From: an uncultured Eggerthellaceae bacterium
Lineage (GTDB): Bacteria > Actinomycetota > Coriobacteriia > Coriobacteriales > Eggerthellaceae
NCBI GenBank assembly: GCA_910589135.1
Contig: CAJUSL010000001.1
Span: 61,620 to 125,619, forward strand
Length of the DNA: 64,000 nucleotides
Direction: 5' to 3'
A program made the position numbers and the translations under genes. Below are positions 17,294 to 27,289 of the stretch, piece by piece. Position 1 is the stretch's first letter; each line of letters opens with the position of its first letter. Under the pieces are notes generated by a model, which did not search any database, was not told the DNA's origin, and worked only from the letters and a program-made list of their open reading frames with translations.

Positions 17294-18508
17294 ATGAACG
17301 AGCAGGACAACATCAATCAACCCGCGGAAGGTACGGATGCCGTCGAGGACGGTGCGCAGAGCGCCGCCGAGGCCGCTCCTGCCGAGCAGGCCGCTGCCGA
17401 CGTGGTAGCTGTCGAGCAGGTTGCTGTCGAAGCTGCGCCGACTGCGCAGAACGCCGCCGAGGCCGCTCCTGCCGAGCAGGCCGCTGTTTGCGAGCCCACG
17501 CAGGCCATGCCGGCCACCGAAGCGCCGCAGCAGGTGGCCCAGCCCGAGGGGCAGGCGCCGCAGCAGGCCCCTGTCGGCCAGGCGCCCACCCCAGCCGATG
17601 CCCCCTGCCGGACAGGTTCCCATGCAGGCATCCCCGTGCAGAACATGGCAGGCGCCCCGGCGCCGGTCGCTCAACCCAGCCCCACAGGCGCGCTCGTCTG
17701 CGGCATTCTGGCCATCGTGTTCTGCTGGCTTCCTCTTGTCGGCATCGTGCTTGGCATCGTGGCCATCGTGCTGGCCGGGAAGTACTTCAAGGCGGGCGGC
17801 ACGCTGAGCCAGGGCAAGGCCGGCCGCATCTGCGGCATCGTGGGCCTGGTGCTTTCTGTCGTCATGGCCGTGATTAGCGTCATCATGATGTTCACCATGC
17901 TCGCCGTGCTTGACGACTACGACACCAGTAACCAGTACACCAGCTCCACCACGACGCCCTTGTCGGGCTCGTTTGCTTCCCCGGACGCCCTTTCCGAGCG
18001 CCTTGACGACGAGCTGTACGACGTGGTCGACCCCGAGCTCGACAAGATCAAGAACGCCGACGCCGCTATGGTGCAGGCCATCGCTGCCATCATCCAGGAG
18101 TCTCTCGATGACGACCTTGCTTCAGAGAACGTTTCCTTTGCAGACTTGGGAATCGACTCGACCGAGCTGGCAAAGGCCATGATCCAAGGCTTTGACTACG
18201 AGTACGACTTCACCGACATCGACGGCGACGAAGGCGAGGCATGGTACACGGTTACCTGCAAGGACGCCTATTCCGTCTCAAGCGAGTTCCAGACGCAGGT
18301 GTCCGAGCTGCTTTTGGGCGACACCAGCCAGCACACCTCGATGGAGGCCATCTACGCCGCCATCGGGCAGGCCCTGATGGCGGCTGTCAACGAGACGCCT
18401 GCGTCTTCTGACGAGATGTTCGCCGTGGACCTCACGAAGGTGGGCGACAAGTGGGTGATCGACCAGGAAAGCTGGGACGACGAGATGGACTACCTCTTCG
18501 GGTTCTAG
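17294..18508 (+). CDS. DUF4190-like membrane protein with Ala/Gln/Glu-rich N-terminus
   Basis: A protein of 404 residues from ATG 17294 behind AAGGAGA. The first 125 residues are low-complexity, with a repeated EAAPAEQAA unit. Residues 130-205 hold two hydrophobic hairpins with GILAIVFCWLPLVGIVLGIVAIVLAGKY, a typical DUF4190 pattern. The remainder (about 215-404) is an extracytoplasmic acidic domain ending in KWVIDQESWDDEMDYLFGF. The family is common in Actinobacteria and has no assigned biochemical role. It is monocistronic, with TAGAAT at 17239-17244 upstream and a strong terminator after it. Confidence 0.65.
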   Translation: MNEQDNINQPAEGTDAVEDGAQSAAEAAPAEQAAADVVAVEQVAVEAAPTAQNAAEAAPAEQAAVCEPTQAMPATEAPQQVAQPEGQAPQQAPVGQAPTPADAPCRTGSHAGIPVQNMAGAPAPVAQPSPTGALVCGILAIVFCWLPLVGIVLGIVAIVLAGKYFKAGGTLSQGKAGRICGIVGLVLSVVMAVISVIMMFTMLAVLDDYDTSNQYTSSTTTPLSGSFASPDALSERLDDELYDVVDPELDKIKNADAAMVQAIAAIIQESLDDDLASENVSFADLGIDSTELAKAMIQGFDYEYDFTDIDGDEGEAWYTVTCKDAYSVSSEFQTQVSELLLGDTSQHTSMEAIYAAIGQALMAAVNETPASSDEMFAVDLTKVGDKWVIDQESWDDEMDYLFGF

Positions 18509-18540
18509 TTGCTGCACGCGTTTCGCGCGGAACATGCAGA

Positions 18541-18568
18541 AGGGCGCTGCCGGTGCAGCGCCCTTTTT
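18541..18568 (+). terminator. Intrinsic terminator
   Basis: AGGGCGCTGC (18541-18550) pairs perfectly with GCAGCGCCCT (18555-18564) around CGGT, followed by five T. It ends the transcript from 17294. Confidence 0.9.
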
Positions 18569-18657
18569 GTTGCCTGCGTGTGAAGGTGGGGGGTGCGCCT
18601 GGCTTGCCTTGGTGCGGCGACGTGCTTGCCTGCGCCTGACGCCTAGCCCGTCTGTGC

Positions 18658-19479
18658 CTATTCCGCCTTGGGCCAGTCCTTGATGTTGACCATGCCGAAG
18701 ACGTCGGCAAGCACCTGGTCGACGTCTTCGGGGTTGGCGAGCTCGACGATTTCCTTCGTGCCGTTGACGCGCTTGGTCAACACGCCGTCCTTCAGGCCGT
18801 AATAGCCGCCCTCGGTGCGCAGGTTCACGATCTCGTGGTCGCGGAAGAGCGTGCCGGGCGCCGAGAACACCTGGTTCAGCGAGTCGAAGTCGAGCTCTTC
18901 CACCTTCGCCGTGCACAGGGCCAGCTCGGTCTGCCTGCGCTCGGGCAGGTGGTCGTCGTAGAGGTCTTTCGTAGACTGGGTGACGCGGTCGACGTGCCAC
19001 CAGGCGTCGTCGTGGCGGTGGGAGATGTAGGTCTCTCCGTTGATGTTTTGCTCGGTCGCGTGCGCCAGAAGCAGGGTGCCGGACGGCATGGGGCCGCCGA
19101 ATCCGACATCGGCCGAGGCCGGTCCTTCCTCGAGGTTCACGATCATGCCGCGGTGGTTGATGGGCATCAGGCTGTCGCGTCCGCGAACGGCGCGGCAGAG
19201 GACCGGGCGCACGTCGAAGCCGATGCTTTGCAGCAGCGCCTCGAAGAGCTTGTTCAGCTCGAAGCAGTAGCCGCCGAACCGCTCGACGACGATCTTCTGG
19301 TAGATGTCGTCGACGTCGAGGGAGGGTAGCGTGCCGCCTCGATGCAGCGTCACGGTTTCGAACGGGATGGTGCTCTGGTTCAGGTAGATGAGGCTGTCGA
19401 GGGTTTCGCGGTTGGCGCGGGGGGAGCCGTCGTACCCGAGGCGTTCGAGGTAGGCCTGGACCTGTTGGTCGTTGAGCAT
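18658..19479 (-). CDS. nat: Arylamine N-acetyltransferase
   Basis: An acetyl-CoA-dependent N-acetyltransferase of 273 residues acting on arylamine or hydrazine substrates in the cytosol. ATG 19479 is chosen because AGGAG sits five bases upstream; the longer frame has no such site. The catalytic Cys is in RFGGYCFELN (about residue 69), the His in NHRGMIV, and the Asp in SADVGFG, giving the family triad in order. Length matches the 260-290 residues usual for NATs. It is transcribed alone, convergent with the gene at 17294. A role in detoxifying diet- or drug-derived amines fits a gut anaerobe but is inferred. Confidence 0.88.
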   Translation of the reverse strand: MLNDQQVQAYLERLGYDGSPRANRETLDSLIYLNQSTIPFETVTLHRGGTLPSLDVDDIYQKIVVERFGGYCFELNKLFEALLQSIGFDVRPVLCRAVRGRDSLMPINHRGMIVNLEEGPASADVGFGGPMPSGTLLLAHATEQNINGETYISHRHDDAWWHVDRVTQSTKDLYDDHLPERRQTELALCTAKVEELDFDSLNQVFSAPGTLFRDHEIVNLRTEGGYYGLKDGVLTKRVNGTKEIVELANPEDVDQVLADVFGMVNIKDWPKAE

Positions 19480-19600
19480 CTCGTCTCCTGTCGTTCGCTG
19501 CTTGGCAGCGTTCCATGATACATGCAATGCGCGCGGGCGGGGACGGAGGGCGTGTCGCTGCCCACACAAGCTACCGTCCAACGCCACGCCAAAGCGCCCA

Positions 19601-19816
19601 ATGCCAAAAATTCGGCCTCCGATGGACAAAAATTGCGGAAATCGGTGATTTTCGGAGTGTTAGCCATGAAAAAACGCTGTTGCAAAACAGACGGCTGCAA
19701 GAAGTCCCAGGTAGAGGCGTTGCGGGCCGTGAGGGCCATATGGAGGTCGACCGCAGATGCTTCCAAAAGCACCGATTTCCGCAATTTTTGTCCACAACGG
19801 CGCAAGAAAATGGCAT
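19601..19816. repeat. Palindromic dispersed repeat, copy 1
   Basis: The element is bounded by ATGCCA (19601) and TGGCAT (19816). Its inner arms are a perfect inverted repeat of about 24 bases at 19624-19647 and 19770-19793, each containing ACAAAAATTGCGGAAATCGG or its complement. The outer 38-base flanks align at equal length with scattered differences. Between the arms lies a core with CTTCTTGCAG on the minus strand. Related copies lie at 33164-33338 and 46208-46248. No transposase is encoded, so a MITE-like or REP-like origin is likely. Confidence 0.75.
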
Positions 19817-19937
19817 CGAACGCAACCGAACGCAGAAACCTGCGACGACGCCCGTCGTCCCGCCGTGTTCGACCCTTTCCTGGGTAGCCAACTGGTGACA
19901 GATGCGGCCCGTAGGCGTTTCGTCTACAGGCCGTATG

Positions 19938-19943
19938 TATACT
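19938..19943 (+). promoter_or_regulatory. -10 element of a leaderless glgBC transcript
   Basis: TATACT (19938-19943) ends seven bases before the ATG at 19951, so transcription would begin at or next to the start codon. No Shine-Dalgarno sequence is present, in agreement with leaderless translation, which is common in Actinobacteria. No good -35 match is seen. Confidence 0.5.
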
Positions 19944-19950
19944 GTCATCA

Positions 19951-22900
19951 ATGGACTCGGTTTCGAAATACGTCAAGGAACCCGACCTCTATCTGTTCGA
20001 CAGGGGCGACGCGCAGCGCGCTTATTACACTTTCGGCTGCCACAAGCTGCCGGATGCCGGCCCCGACGCATACCTGTTCGTTGTGTGGGCGCCTCATGCG
20101 AAAAGCGTCTCGCTGGTCGGCGAATTCAACGACTGGAATGCTGACGTCAACCCCATGCGCCTGGTGCATCCTGGCGTGTGGGCGTGCGTGGCCAGCGGGC
20201 TGCGCAACGGCGACGTGTACAAATACCACATCGTGGGGCCCGACGGAAAGGGCCGCCTTAAGGCCGACCCCTTCGCCTTCCACGCCGAAAACGGGCTGAG
20301 CACGGCGTCGAAGGTGTGGAGCCTGGAAGCCTACGACTGGCACGACGGCGACTACATGGAGGCTCGCCGGGCGCGCAATGCGCAGCGCGAGCCCATCTCT
20401 ATATATGAGATGCATCTGGGGTCGTGGCGCATTCCTCCCATGCCAGACGGCCAGCTGCCCGAGCAGGTCAACTTCGAGGACCGGCCGCTTCCCAACTATC
20501 GCACGGTGGCCGACCAGCTTGCCGAGTACTGCGTGAAGATGGGCTACACGCATGTCGAACCCATGCCTCTCACGGAGTTCCCGTTCCCCAATTCGTGGGG
20601 CTATCAAACCACCGGGTACTACGCCATCACGTCGCGCTACGGCACGCCCGAGGACTTCATGTACTTCGTCGACACCATGCACGCGCACGGCATCGGCGTG
20701 ATCATGGACTGGGTGCCTGCGCACTTCCCGCGCGACGGGTTTGCGCTTGCTGCTTTCGACGGCGCCCCGCTGTACGAGTACGCCGACCCGCGCAAGGGCG
20801 AGCACGCCGAATGGGGCACGCTGGTGTTCGACTATGGGCGGCCGCAGGTGGTCAGCTTCCTGGTGTCGGCCGCCATGCAGCTGTTCGACGTCTACCACAT
20901 CGACGGGCTGCGCGTGGACGCGGTCAGCTCCATGCTGTACCTGGATTACGGGCGCGACGAATGGGTGCCCAACAAGGACGGCGGCAACATCAACCTCGAG
21001 GCGGTTGCGTTCCTGCAGAAGCTGAACTCGACCGTGCTGGAGGCATATCCCGGCGCCATCATGGTGGCCGAGGAGTCCACGGCGTTTCCCATGGTCACGC
21101 TGCCGCCGTATATGGGCGGTTTGGGCTTCACGTTCAAGTGGAACATGGGATTCATGCATGACACGCTGGACTATGCGCAGACCGACCCGCTGTTCCGCGC
21201 CGGCAGCCACGACAAGCTCACGTTTTCCATGGACTACGCCTATAGCGAGGCGTTCGTGCTGGAATACTCGCACGACGAGGTCGTCTATGGCAAGAAGTCC
21301 ATGGTCGACAAGATGTTCGGCGAATACGGGCAGAAGTTCGCCACGCTGCGCACGCTGATGGGCTATCAGTTTGCGCACCCTGGAAAAAAGCTTACCTTCA
21401 TGGGGTCGGAATTCGCCCAGTTCGACGAGTGGAACTTCAAGGAGGAGCTGGGCTGGAACCTGATGCGCTTCGATGCGCATGCCCAGATGCAGCGATTCTC
21501 GGCCGAGCTCAACGCGTTCTATCGGAGGCACGCGTCGTTGTGGCTGAACGACATGGAGCCGCAGGGGTTCCAGTGGGCGAACCGCAACAACCGCGACCAG
21601 AACACGATCGCCTTCCTGCGCGTGGCCATGCCCGAGGCGGCCGACGCCGACCAGCTGGAAGGCCGAGAGATGTGCGACGTGCTGTGCTGCTGCAACTTCT
21701 CGCCCAACCCGGTGCGAGGGCTAGTGGTGGGGCTGCCGCACGAGGGCACGCTGGTCGAGGCGTTCAACAGCGACGAGATCCGTTTCGGCGGCTCGGGGCT
21801 TCACAACCGCACGGCCATCACCACCGAGCGCGGCTCGTTCGAGGGCCAGCCGTTCCATGCGCGGGTGAACGTTCCGCCGCTCAGCGTGGTGTATTTCGAG
21901 TGCGTCAGGGAAAGAAAGGGAGTCTGGCAGATGAACGACCACGAGGAATGCGTCGCCATGATCCTGGCGGGCGGCCAGGGAAGCCGCCTTGGCGTGTTGA
22001 CTCGCTATCGCGCGAAGCCGGCCGTGCCCTACGGCGGCAAGTACCGGATCATCGACTTCACGCTTTCGAACTGCGCGAACTCCGGCATCGGGGTGGTGGG
22101 CGTGCTCACCCAGTACGAGCCGTTCGTGCTGAACAGTTACATCGGTACGGGCGCGCCGTGGGATTTGGACTCGCCGTCGGGCGGCGTGTTCGTGCTGTCT
22201 CCCTACACGCGCGTGGGCGACGTGGGCAGCTGGTACGCCGGCACCGCCGATGCCATCTACCAGAACACCAATTTCATCGACCGGTTCACGCCCGACTATG
22301 TGGTGGTGCTGTCGGGCGACCACATTTACAAGATGGACTACAGCCGCATGGTCGCTTTCCACAAGAGTCACGGCGCCGACGTCACCATTGCGGCCATGCC
22401 GGTGCCAATCGAGGAGGCCAGCCGTTTCGGCATCCTTGCCGCCGACGAGAACGACCAGGTCACCGACTTCGTCGAGAAGCCGGCGAACCCGCCCAGCAAC
22501 CTGGCGTCCATGGGCGTCTACGTATTCAGCTGGGAGAAGGCGCGCCGCTACCTGATGCTCGACGCCGACGACCCGCAGAGCAGCCACGATTTCGGCAAGG
22601 ACGTCATTCCGGCAATGTTGGGTGCCGGCGAGAAGCTGGTCGCCTACCCGTTCGAAGGGTACTGGCGCGACGTGGGCACGGTGGAGAGCCTGTGGGAGGC
22701 CAACATGGACCTGCTTAAGGAGGACCCTCCGCTGAACCTGGGCGACAATTCCTGGAAGATCTATTCGCGCAACCCGTTCATGCCGGCGGCGCTGGTGGGC
22801 GAGGAAAGCGTGTTGGACACATGCCTCGTTCCCGAAGGGTGCGAGCTTGACGGCGAGGTCGAGCACAGCATCCTGTTCCAAGGCGTGCAGGTGGATGCGG

Positions 22901-23148
22901 GCGCGAAGGTGAAGGACAGCATCGTCATGCTCAGCTCGCGCATCGAGCCAGGCGCCGTGGTGCAGCGCGCCATTCTGTCCGAAGACGTGGTCGTGGGCGC
23001 CGGCGCGACGGTCGGTGGCGACGGCGAGCTGTGCGTTGTGGGAGCCAACGCGACGATCATGGACGGCGCGCGGGTGCTGCCTGGCCAGATGGTCGAGCCG
23101 GGCGCAATCGTGGAGGCGTCGCCCGCGGAGGAGGCGCAGGATGAATAA
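19951..23148 (+). CDS. glgB-glgC: Fused glycogen branching enzyme and ADP-glucose pyrophosphorylase
   Basis: One frame of 1065 residues encodes two enzymes. Residues 1-660 are a GH13 branching enzyme: CBM48-like start ([20 protein letters not shown]), nucleophile Asp323 in GLRVDAVS, acid Glu374 in MVAEEST, and His441-Asp442 in YSHDEV. Residues 661-1065 are Glg[37 protein letters not shown] and VEKP, plus a C-terminal left-handed helix. Together they make ADP-glucose and introduce alpha-1,6 branches in glycogen. Met661 (ATG 21931) has AAAGGGAG eight bases upstream, so free GlgC may also be translated. The gene overlaps glgD by eight bases and heads a glgBC-D-A operon. Confidence 0.9.
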   Translation: MDSVSKYVKEPDLYLFDRGDAQRAYYTFGCHKLPDAGPDAYLFVVWAPHAKSVSLVGEFNDWNADVNPMRLVHPGVWACVASGLRNGDVYKYHIVGPDGKGRLKADPFAFHAENGLSTASKVWSLEAYDWHDGDYMEARRARNAQREPISIYEMHLGSWRIPPMPDGQLPEQVNFEDRPLPNYRTVADQLAEYCVKMGYTHVEPMPLTEFPFPNSWGYQTTGYYAITSRYGTPEDFMYFVDTMHAHGIGVIMDWVPAHFPRDGFALAAFDGAPLYEYADPRKGEHAEWGTLVFDYGRPQVVSFLVSAAMQLFDVYHIDGLRVDAVSSMLYLDYGRDEWVPNKDGGNINLEAVAFLQKLNSTVLEAYPGAIMVAEESTAFPMVTLPPYMGGLGFTFKWNMGFMHDTLDYAQTDPLFRAGSHDKLTFSMDYAYSEAFVLEYSHDEVVYGKKSMVDKMFGEYGQKFATLRTLMGYQFAHPGKKLTFMGSEFAQFDEWNFKEELGWNLMRFDAHAQMQRFSAELNAFYRRHASLWLNDMEPQGFQWANRNNRDQNTIAFLRVAMPEAADADQLEGREMCDVLCCCNFSPNPVRGLVVGLPHEGTLVEAFNSDEIRFGGSGLHNRTAITTERGSFEGQPFHARVNVPPLSVVYFECVRERKGVWQMNDHEECVAMILAGGQGSRLGVLTRYRAKPAVPYGGKYRIIDFTLSNCANSGIGVVGVLTQYEPFVLNSYIGTGAPWDLDSPSGGVFVLSPYTRVGDVGSWYAGTADAIYQNTNFIDRFTPDYVVVLSGDHIYKMDYSRMVAFHKSHGADVTIAAMPVPIEEASRFGILAADENDQVTDFVEKPANPPSNLASMGVYVFSWEKARRYLMLDADDPQSSHDFGKDVIPAMLGAGEKLVAYPFEGYWRDVGTVESLWEANMDLLKEDPPLNLGDNSWKIYSRNPFMPAALVGEESVLDTCLVPEGCELDGEVEHSILFQGVQVDAGAKVKDSIVMLSSRIEPGAVVQRAILSEDVVVGAGATVGGDGELCVVGANATIMDGARVLPGQMVEPGAIVEASPAEEAQDE

Positions 23149-24274
23149 CGCGTTCGCAATCGTCTACGCCAAGCAGGGGTCGCAGCAGCTTCGCAACCTC
23201 ATCGAGTTGCGTTCCACGGCGGCGCTGCCGATTGGCGGCCGCTATCGCATGATCGACGTGCTGCTTTCCAACATCTCCAACAGCGGCATCCATTCGGTGG
23301 GGCTTATCACGCAGCGCAACTACAAGTCGCTGATCGAGCACATCGGGTCGGGCAAGGAGTGGAACCTTTCCAAGAAGATCGGGGGCCTGCGGCTGCTTCC
23401 GCCCTACGATCTGGCGTGCGGCACGGAGATGTACCACGGGCTGCCCGACGCCATTCTGAGCAAGCGCGACTTCGTGGAGAACCAGCGCTGGCGCTATTGC
23501 CTGCTGATGGGCACCGACCAGGTGTACAGTCAGGACTTCAACGCGATGATGGACCACCATGTGGCCACGGGCGCCGACGTGACGGTGATGTACTCGCGCG
23601 ACAAGAGCCTGATGAACGACGACACCGACGAGGTTTCGTACTTCGAGATGGACGGCGACATCGTGCGAAACCTGCTCACCAGTCCCACGGGCAAGGACAA
23701 CTGCTACGCCAACCTGCGCGTCTGCATCATGGACAAGGAGCTGCTGATGCGCATGGTGGAGGACGTGTGCGCCGAGGGACGCTACGGGTTCGACCAGGAC
23801 CTGCTGAAGATGGCCATCCGCGACTACAAGGTGGTGGGGCTCGAGCACAAGGGTTACGTCGGGCGCGTCACGTCGGTGAAGTCGTACTTCGACCTGAACC
23901 AGGACATGCTGGACAAGAGCGTGCGCTACGACCTGTTCAACCCCGCATTCCCCGTGTACACCAAGACGATGGACGCGCCGCCCACGCGCTTCGGGCGCGG
24001 GTGCGACGTGGAGCACAGCCTGTTCGGGAACGGCTGCGACATTCAAGGGCACGTGCGCAACAGCATCGTGTTCCGCGGCGTGAAGATCGCGCAGACGGCG
24101 CACGTCGAGAACTGCATCATCATGCAGAACTCGCGCATCGAGCCGGGCGCCAAGCTGAGCAACATGATCATCGACAAGAACGTGGTGGTAAAGGCGGGCG
24201 TGCGGTGCATCGCGGTGCCGTACGACCCGAAGGTCATCCGCAAGGGTGCCGTGGTCGAAGGGTCGATGGCATGA
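23141..24274 (+). CDS. glgD: GlgD, ADP-glucose pyrophosphorylase regulatory subunit
   Basis: A protein of 377 residues from ATG 23141, behind GGAGGAGGCGCAGG and eight bases inside glgC. It keeps the nucleotidyltransferase fold ([31 protein letters not shown]) and the C-terminal beta-helix ([21 protein letters not shown]). The N-terminal GGxGxRL substrate loop of GlgC is replaced by [11 protein letters not shown], so it is probably catalytically poor and modulates GlgC, as described for Bacillus GlgCD. It would have to associate with the GlgC half of the GlgB-GlgC fusion or with free GlgC from the internal start. Confidence 0.88.
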   Translation: MNNAFAIVYAKQGSQQLRNLIELRSTAALPIGGRYRMIDVLLSNISNSGIHSVGLITQRNYKSLIEHIGSGKEWNLSKKIGGLRLLPPYDLACGTEMYHGLPDAILSKRDFVENQRWRYCLLMGTDQVYSQDFNAMMDHHVATGADVTVMYSRDKSLMNDDTDEVSYFEMDGDIVRNLLTSPTGKDNCYANLRVCIMDKELLMRMVEDVCAEGRYGFDQDLLKMAIRDYKVVGLEHKGYVGRVTSVKSYFDLNQDMLDKSVRYDLFNPAFPVYTKTMDAPPTRFGRGCDVEHSLFGNGCDIQGHVRNSIVFRGVKIAQTAHVENCIIMQNSRIEPGAKLSNMIIDKNVVVKAGVRCIAVPYDPKVIRKGAVVEGSMA

Positions 24275-25818
24275 CGGCGCGCAAGCGTGCGAAGGGTGCC
24301 GGCCAGGGTGCGGCCGGTGCCGGTGGCAAGAGCGGCGCGCGTGCGAAGGGCGCGGACAGGCAGGCAGCAAAGCGGGCAGCCGCCTTCGCCGGCGTGCCGC
24401 CCGTTCTCATCGTTGCCGCCGAGGCCGCACCGCTTGCCAAGACCGGCGGCCTGGCCGATGTCGTGGGGGCGCTTCCCAAGTATCTGAAGCGGCTGGGGGT
24501 GGACGCGCGCATCATCATGCCGTTCCATCGCGCCATCAAGGACCGCTATGCAAGCCAGGCGATGCATCTATTCGACTATCTGGCGGGCGATCAGTGGGAG
24601 AGCCGGTTCGTCGGCATCGACAAGCTCGAGCTGGACGGCACCGTGTACTACTTCGTGGACAACGAGCACTACTTCGGCGGGCCCATCTACACCGGCAACA
24701 ACTTCGAGGGGCAGCAGTACGCCTTCTTCACGCAGGCGGTGTGCGACGTCATTCCCAACCTCGACTTCCAGCCGGGCATCGTGCACTGCAACGACTGGCA
24801 CACGGCCATGGTGCCGTTCAAGCTGAAGGCGCGTGCCGCGCGCATGGGCACGACGCCGCCCGCGACGCTGCTCACCATCCACAACCTGGCGTTCCAGGGC
24901 ACTTTCGGCGACGACTTGCAGGCCATCGCCATCGGGGCGGACGAGCGCGCGTATGCCTGCGACTTGGGGTGCTGGAACATGATGAAGGCCGGCATCGACA
25001 CGGCCGACCGCGTGAACACCGTCAGCCCCACGTACGCCGCCGAGATCACCACGCACGAGTTCGGCGAGGGGCTGGAATACGACCTGCGCTCGGTGCGCGA
25101 CAGGGGGCGGCTCTCTGGCATCCTGAACGGCATCGACACCGATACGTGGAACCCGGCGACCGATGGCTGCCTTGAGCAGACGTACTCGCTGGACGACCTG
25201 GCGGGCAAGGCTGCCTGCAAGCGCGCGCTGTTGGAGGAGCTGGGTCTCGAGCCCGACATGGACGCGCCGCTTATCGCCATGGTCGGCCGCCTTACGCCGC
25301 AGAAGGGCATCGGCATTGCGGCGCATGTCATCGGCACGTTGGTGCACGAGGGCGCCATGTTCGTGGTGCTGGGGTCGGGCGACTCCGACCTTGAGTGGCA
25401 GATGCGCGAGGCCGAGAACCGCTACAAGGGACGCGTGTGTTCCTACATCGGCTACAACGGCGACCTGTCGCACCGTATCTACGCGGCGTCCGATTTCTTT
25501 CTGATGCCGTCGGCGTTCGAACCGTGCGGCATATCGCAGATGATCGCCATGCGCTATGGAAGCCTGCCCATCGTGCACGAGACAGGCGGCCTGAAAGACA
25601 CCGTGCAGTCGTTCAACGAGTTCACGGGCGAGGGGTGCGGCTTCTCGTTCTCGCGGTTCGATGGCGACGACGCCGTAGATGCCTGCCGGAAGGCACTTGC
25701 CGTTTTCGGCGACGACGCCGTGGTGCGGCAGCTTGTGCGCAATGCCATGACGCGCGATTTCAGCTTCGACCGCTGCGCCCGTTCCTACGCCGAGCTGTAT
25801 CGGTCGATGGTTCCCTAG
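24271..25818 (+). CDS. glgA: Glycogen synthase
   Basis: A GT5 glycosyltransferase of 515 residues that adds glucose from ADP-glucose to growing glycogen. ATG 24271 overlaps the glgD stop (ATGA). Residues 1-40 are an unusual Ala/Gly/Lys/Arg-rich extension not found in typical GlgA. The catalytic part begins at VLIVAAEAAPLAKTGGLADV (KTGGL is the ADP-glucose binding loop). HCNDWHTAMVP, VGRLTPQKGIG and EPCGISQMIAMRYG follow as expected. Apart from the basic extension, length is normal. Confidence 0.92.
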   Translation: MTARKRAKGAGQGAAGAGGKSGARAKGADRQAAKRAAAFAGVPPVLIVAAEAAPLAKTGGLADVVGALPKYLKRLGVDARIIMPFHRAIKDRYASQAMHLFDYLAGDQWESRFVGIDKLELDGTVYYFVDNEHYFGGPIYTGNNFEGQQYAFFTQAVCDVIPNLDFQPGIVHCNDWHTAMVPFKLKARAARMGTTPPATLLTIHNLAFQGTFGDDLQAIAIGADERAYACDLGCWNMMKAGIDTADRVNTVSPTYAAEITTHEFGEGLEYDLRSVRDRGRLSGILNGIDTDTWNPATDGCLEQTYSLDDLAGKAACKRALLEELGLEPDMDAPLIAMVGRLTPQKGIGIAAHVIGTLVHEGAMFVVLGSGDSDLEWQMREAENRYKGRVCSYIGYNGDLSHRIYAASDFFLMPSAFEPCGISQMIAMRYGSLPIVHETGGLKDTVQSFNEFTGEGCGFSFSRFDGDDAVDACRKALAVFGDDAVVRQLVRNAMTRDFSFDRCARSYAELYRSMVP

Positions 25819-25842
25819 CGCTGGCTTACTGGCGGCGAAGCC

Positions 25843-27120
25843 CTACTCGATTGCGCCCACCGGCTCGGGGTTGGCGAGCTTCTTGTTCATCGTGCGCTTG
25901 AACGCGATTGCGACGACGAGCGCCACGCAGGCGAGGGAGCCCATGACAATCGCGGCGACCGAGTAGCCCGAGGTGTCGAGCACGCCGCCGACGATGGCGG
26001 GGATGGCCAGCGTTCCCAGGTTCTGGCCCAGCACCACCAGCGCGACGGCCGCGCCCACGGTGTGGGACGAGCGTGCCACGAAGGGCGGGATGGCGAAGAA
26101 GAGCGCCGGCGCCGCACCCAGGAAGCAGCCGCCCAGGAACCCGACGGCATACGTGACGGGCATCGAGGCATCCATGTTGAACCACGCGAACAGGAACACG
26201 GCGCACAGGGCGATGTTGACGATCAGCACGAGCATCTTGTCCTTTGCGCGCGCGAAGATCACGCCGATGACCACCGAGCCCACCAGCATGCCGAACGATG
26301 CCAGCATCGATGTCAGGTTCGCCTCAGTGTAGGGGCGGTCGAGTTCGACGTTCAGGTAGGTGACCGTAAAACTGTTGAACGCGTCGGTCGCGCCGCCAAC
26401 CAGGAAGAACATGAAGGCGGTCAGGATGGCGAAAGGCGCGCAGTAGCCCCACAGCAGGCCGTGCTTCGGAATCTTCGGGGAAGAGCCGTCGGCAGGGGCG
26501 CTTGCGGCGGCCGCGTCGACGGCGACTGCGCCCGCGTCTGCACGCGGCGCGCATTCGGGCATCTTCACGCAGATGACGACCAGCAGCAGCGCCAGCACCG
26601 TGGACACCAGCGAAAAGACCCACATGCCGGTCCAGTCGGTTGCGGCCAGAATCGGGTTGGCGATGCCGGTGGAGAGCAGCATGCCAAGGCCAACGTTCGC
26701 GCCCCACACGCCGCTCGCGATGCCGCGCTTCTTCGGCTCGTACCACGCTGCAATGATCACGGGGCCGGCCGTCATGGTGACGCCGTAGCCGGCTCCTTCC
26801 AGGACGCGCGTGGCAAGCAGTGCTGCGTCGTTGGTCGCGAACAGGGCGATCACGTTGCCCAGGACCGACGCCAACAGCGCGACGCTGACCACCTTGCGGG
26901 CGCCGAGCCGGTCGATCAGCGTGCCGCCGAACACCATGGCCATGACGAGCGCCGATGCGGAAAAGGCCGTCATGAGCAAGCCTTGCATCGTGTACGAGAT
27001 CCCGAGGGCATCGATCATCGACGGCTGGGAGGGAGGAACCTTCCCGTATTGCGTCGAAATGAGAATGCTTGCGACGATGATGGCCCAGACCGGAATCCAG
27101 GCGGCGACCTTCTTGGCCAT
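25843..27120 (-). CDS. MFS transporter, oxalate/formate-antiporter-like
   Basis: A membrane transporter of 425 residues with about 12 helices. ATG 27120 is favoured over the in-frame GTG at 27129 because GGAGGAG lies eight bases before it. The loop between helices 2 and 3 has DRLGARKVV, and YEPKKRGIASGVWGANVG occurs after helix 4, both usual in organic-anion MFS proteins. It is a close paralogue of the transporter at 31511 (shared VPVWAIIVASIL, YGKVPP, DRLGARKVVSVAL, WYEPKKRG). It lies downstream of the LuxR gene on the same strand, so both flanks of the molybdoenzyme module encode related carriers. Confidence 0.82.
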   Translation of the reverse strand: MAKKVAAWIPVWAIIVASILISTQYGKVPPSQPSMIDALGISYTMQGLLMTAFSASALVMAMVFGGTLIDRLGARKVVSVALLASVLGNVIALFATNDAALLATRVLEGAGYGVTMTAGPVIIAAWYEPKKRGIASGVWGANVGLGMLLSTGIANPILAATDWTGMWVFSLVSTVLALLLVVICVKMPECAPRADAGAVAVDAAAASAPADGSSPKIPKHGLLWGYCAPFAILTAFMFFLVGGATDAFNSFTVTYLNVELDRPYTEANLTSMLASFGMLVGSVVIGVIFARAKDKMLVLIVNIALCAVFLFAWFNMDASMPVTYAVGFLGGCFLGAAPALFFAIPPFVARSSHTVGAAVALVVLGQNLGTLAIPAIVGGVLDTSGYSVAAIVMGSLACVALVVAIAFKRTMNKKLANPEPVGAIE

Positions 27121-27289
27121 GGCGACCACTCCTCCCCCGGGATGACGATAGCATCAACGGATGCCGTGCATAGGAGCATGGTTGCGCATATGGAAGGCGC
27201 GCGCATCCACCGCGCGTCGCTATATTGCGGCGATTCCGGCGGTATGAGGGGGAGTATTATGCGCTTACGCTTGGAGAACGCTGCCGCGC

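Noticed and set aside
19522..19887. Short basic frame inside the intergenic palindromic element at 19601-19816
   Set aside because: It runs through both repeat arms, has no ribosome site and no family features; explained by the repeat.
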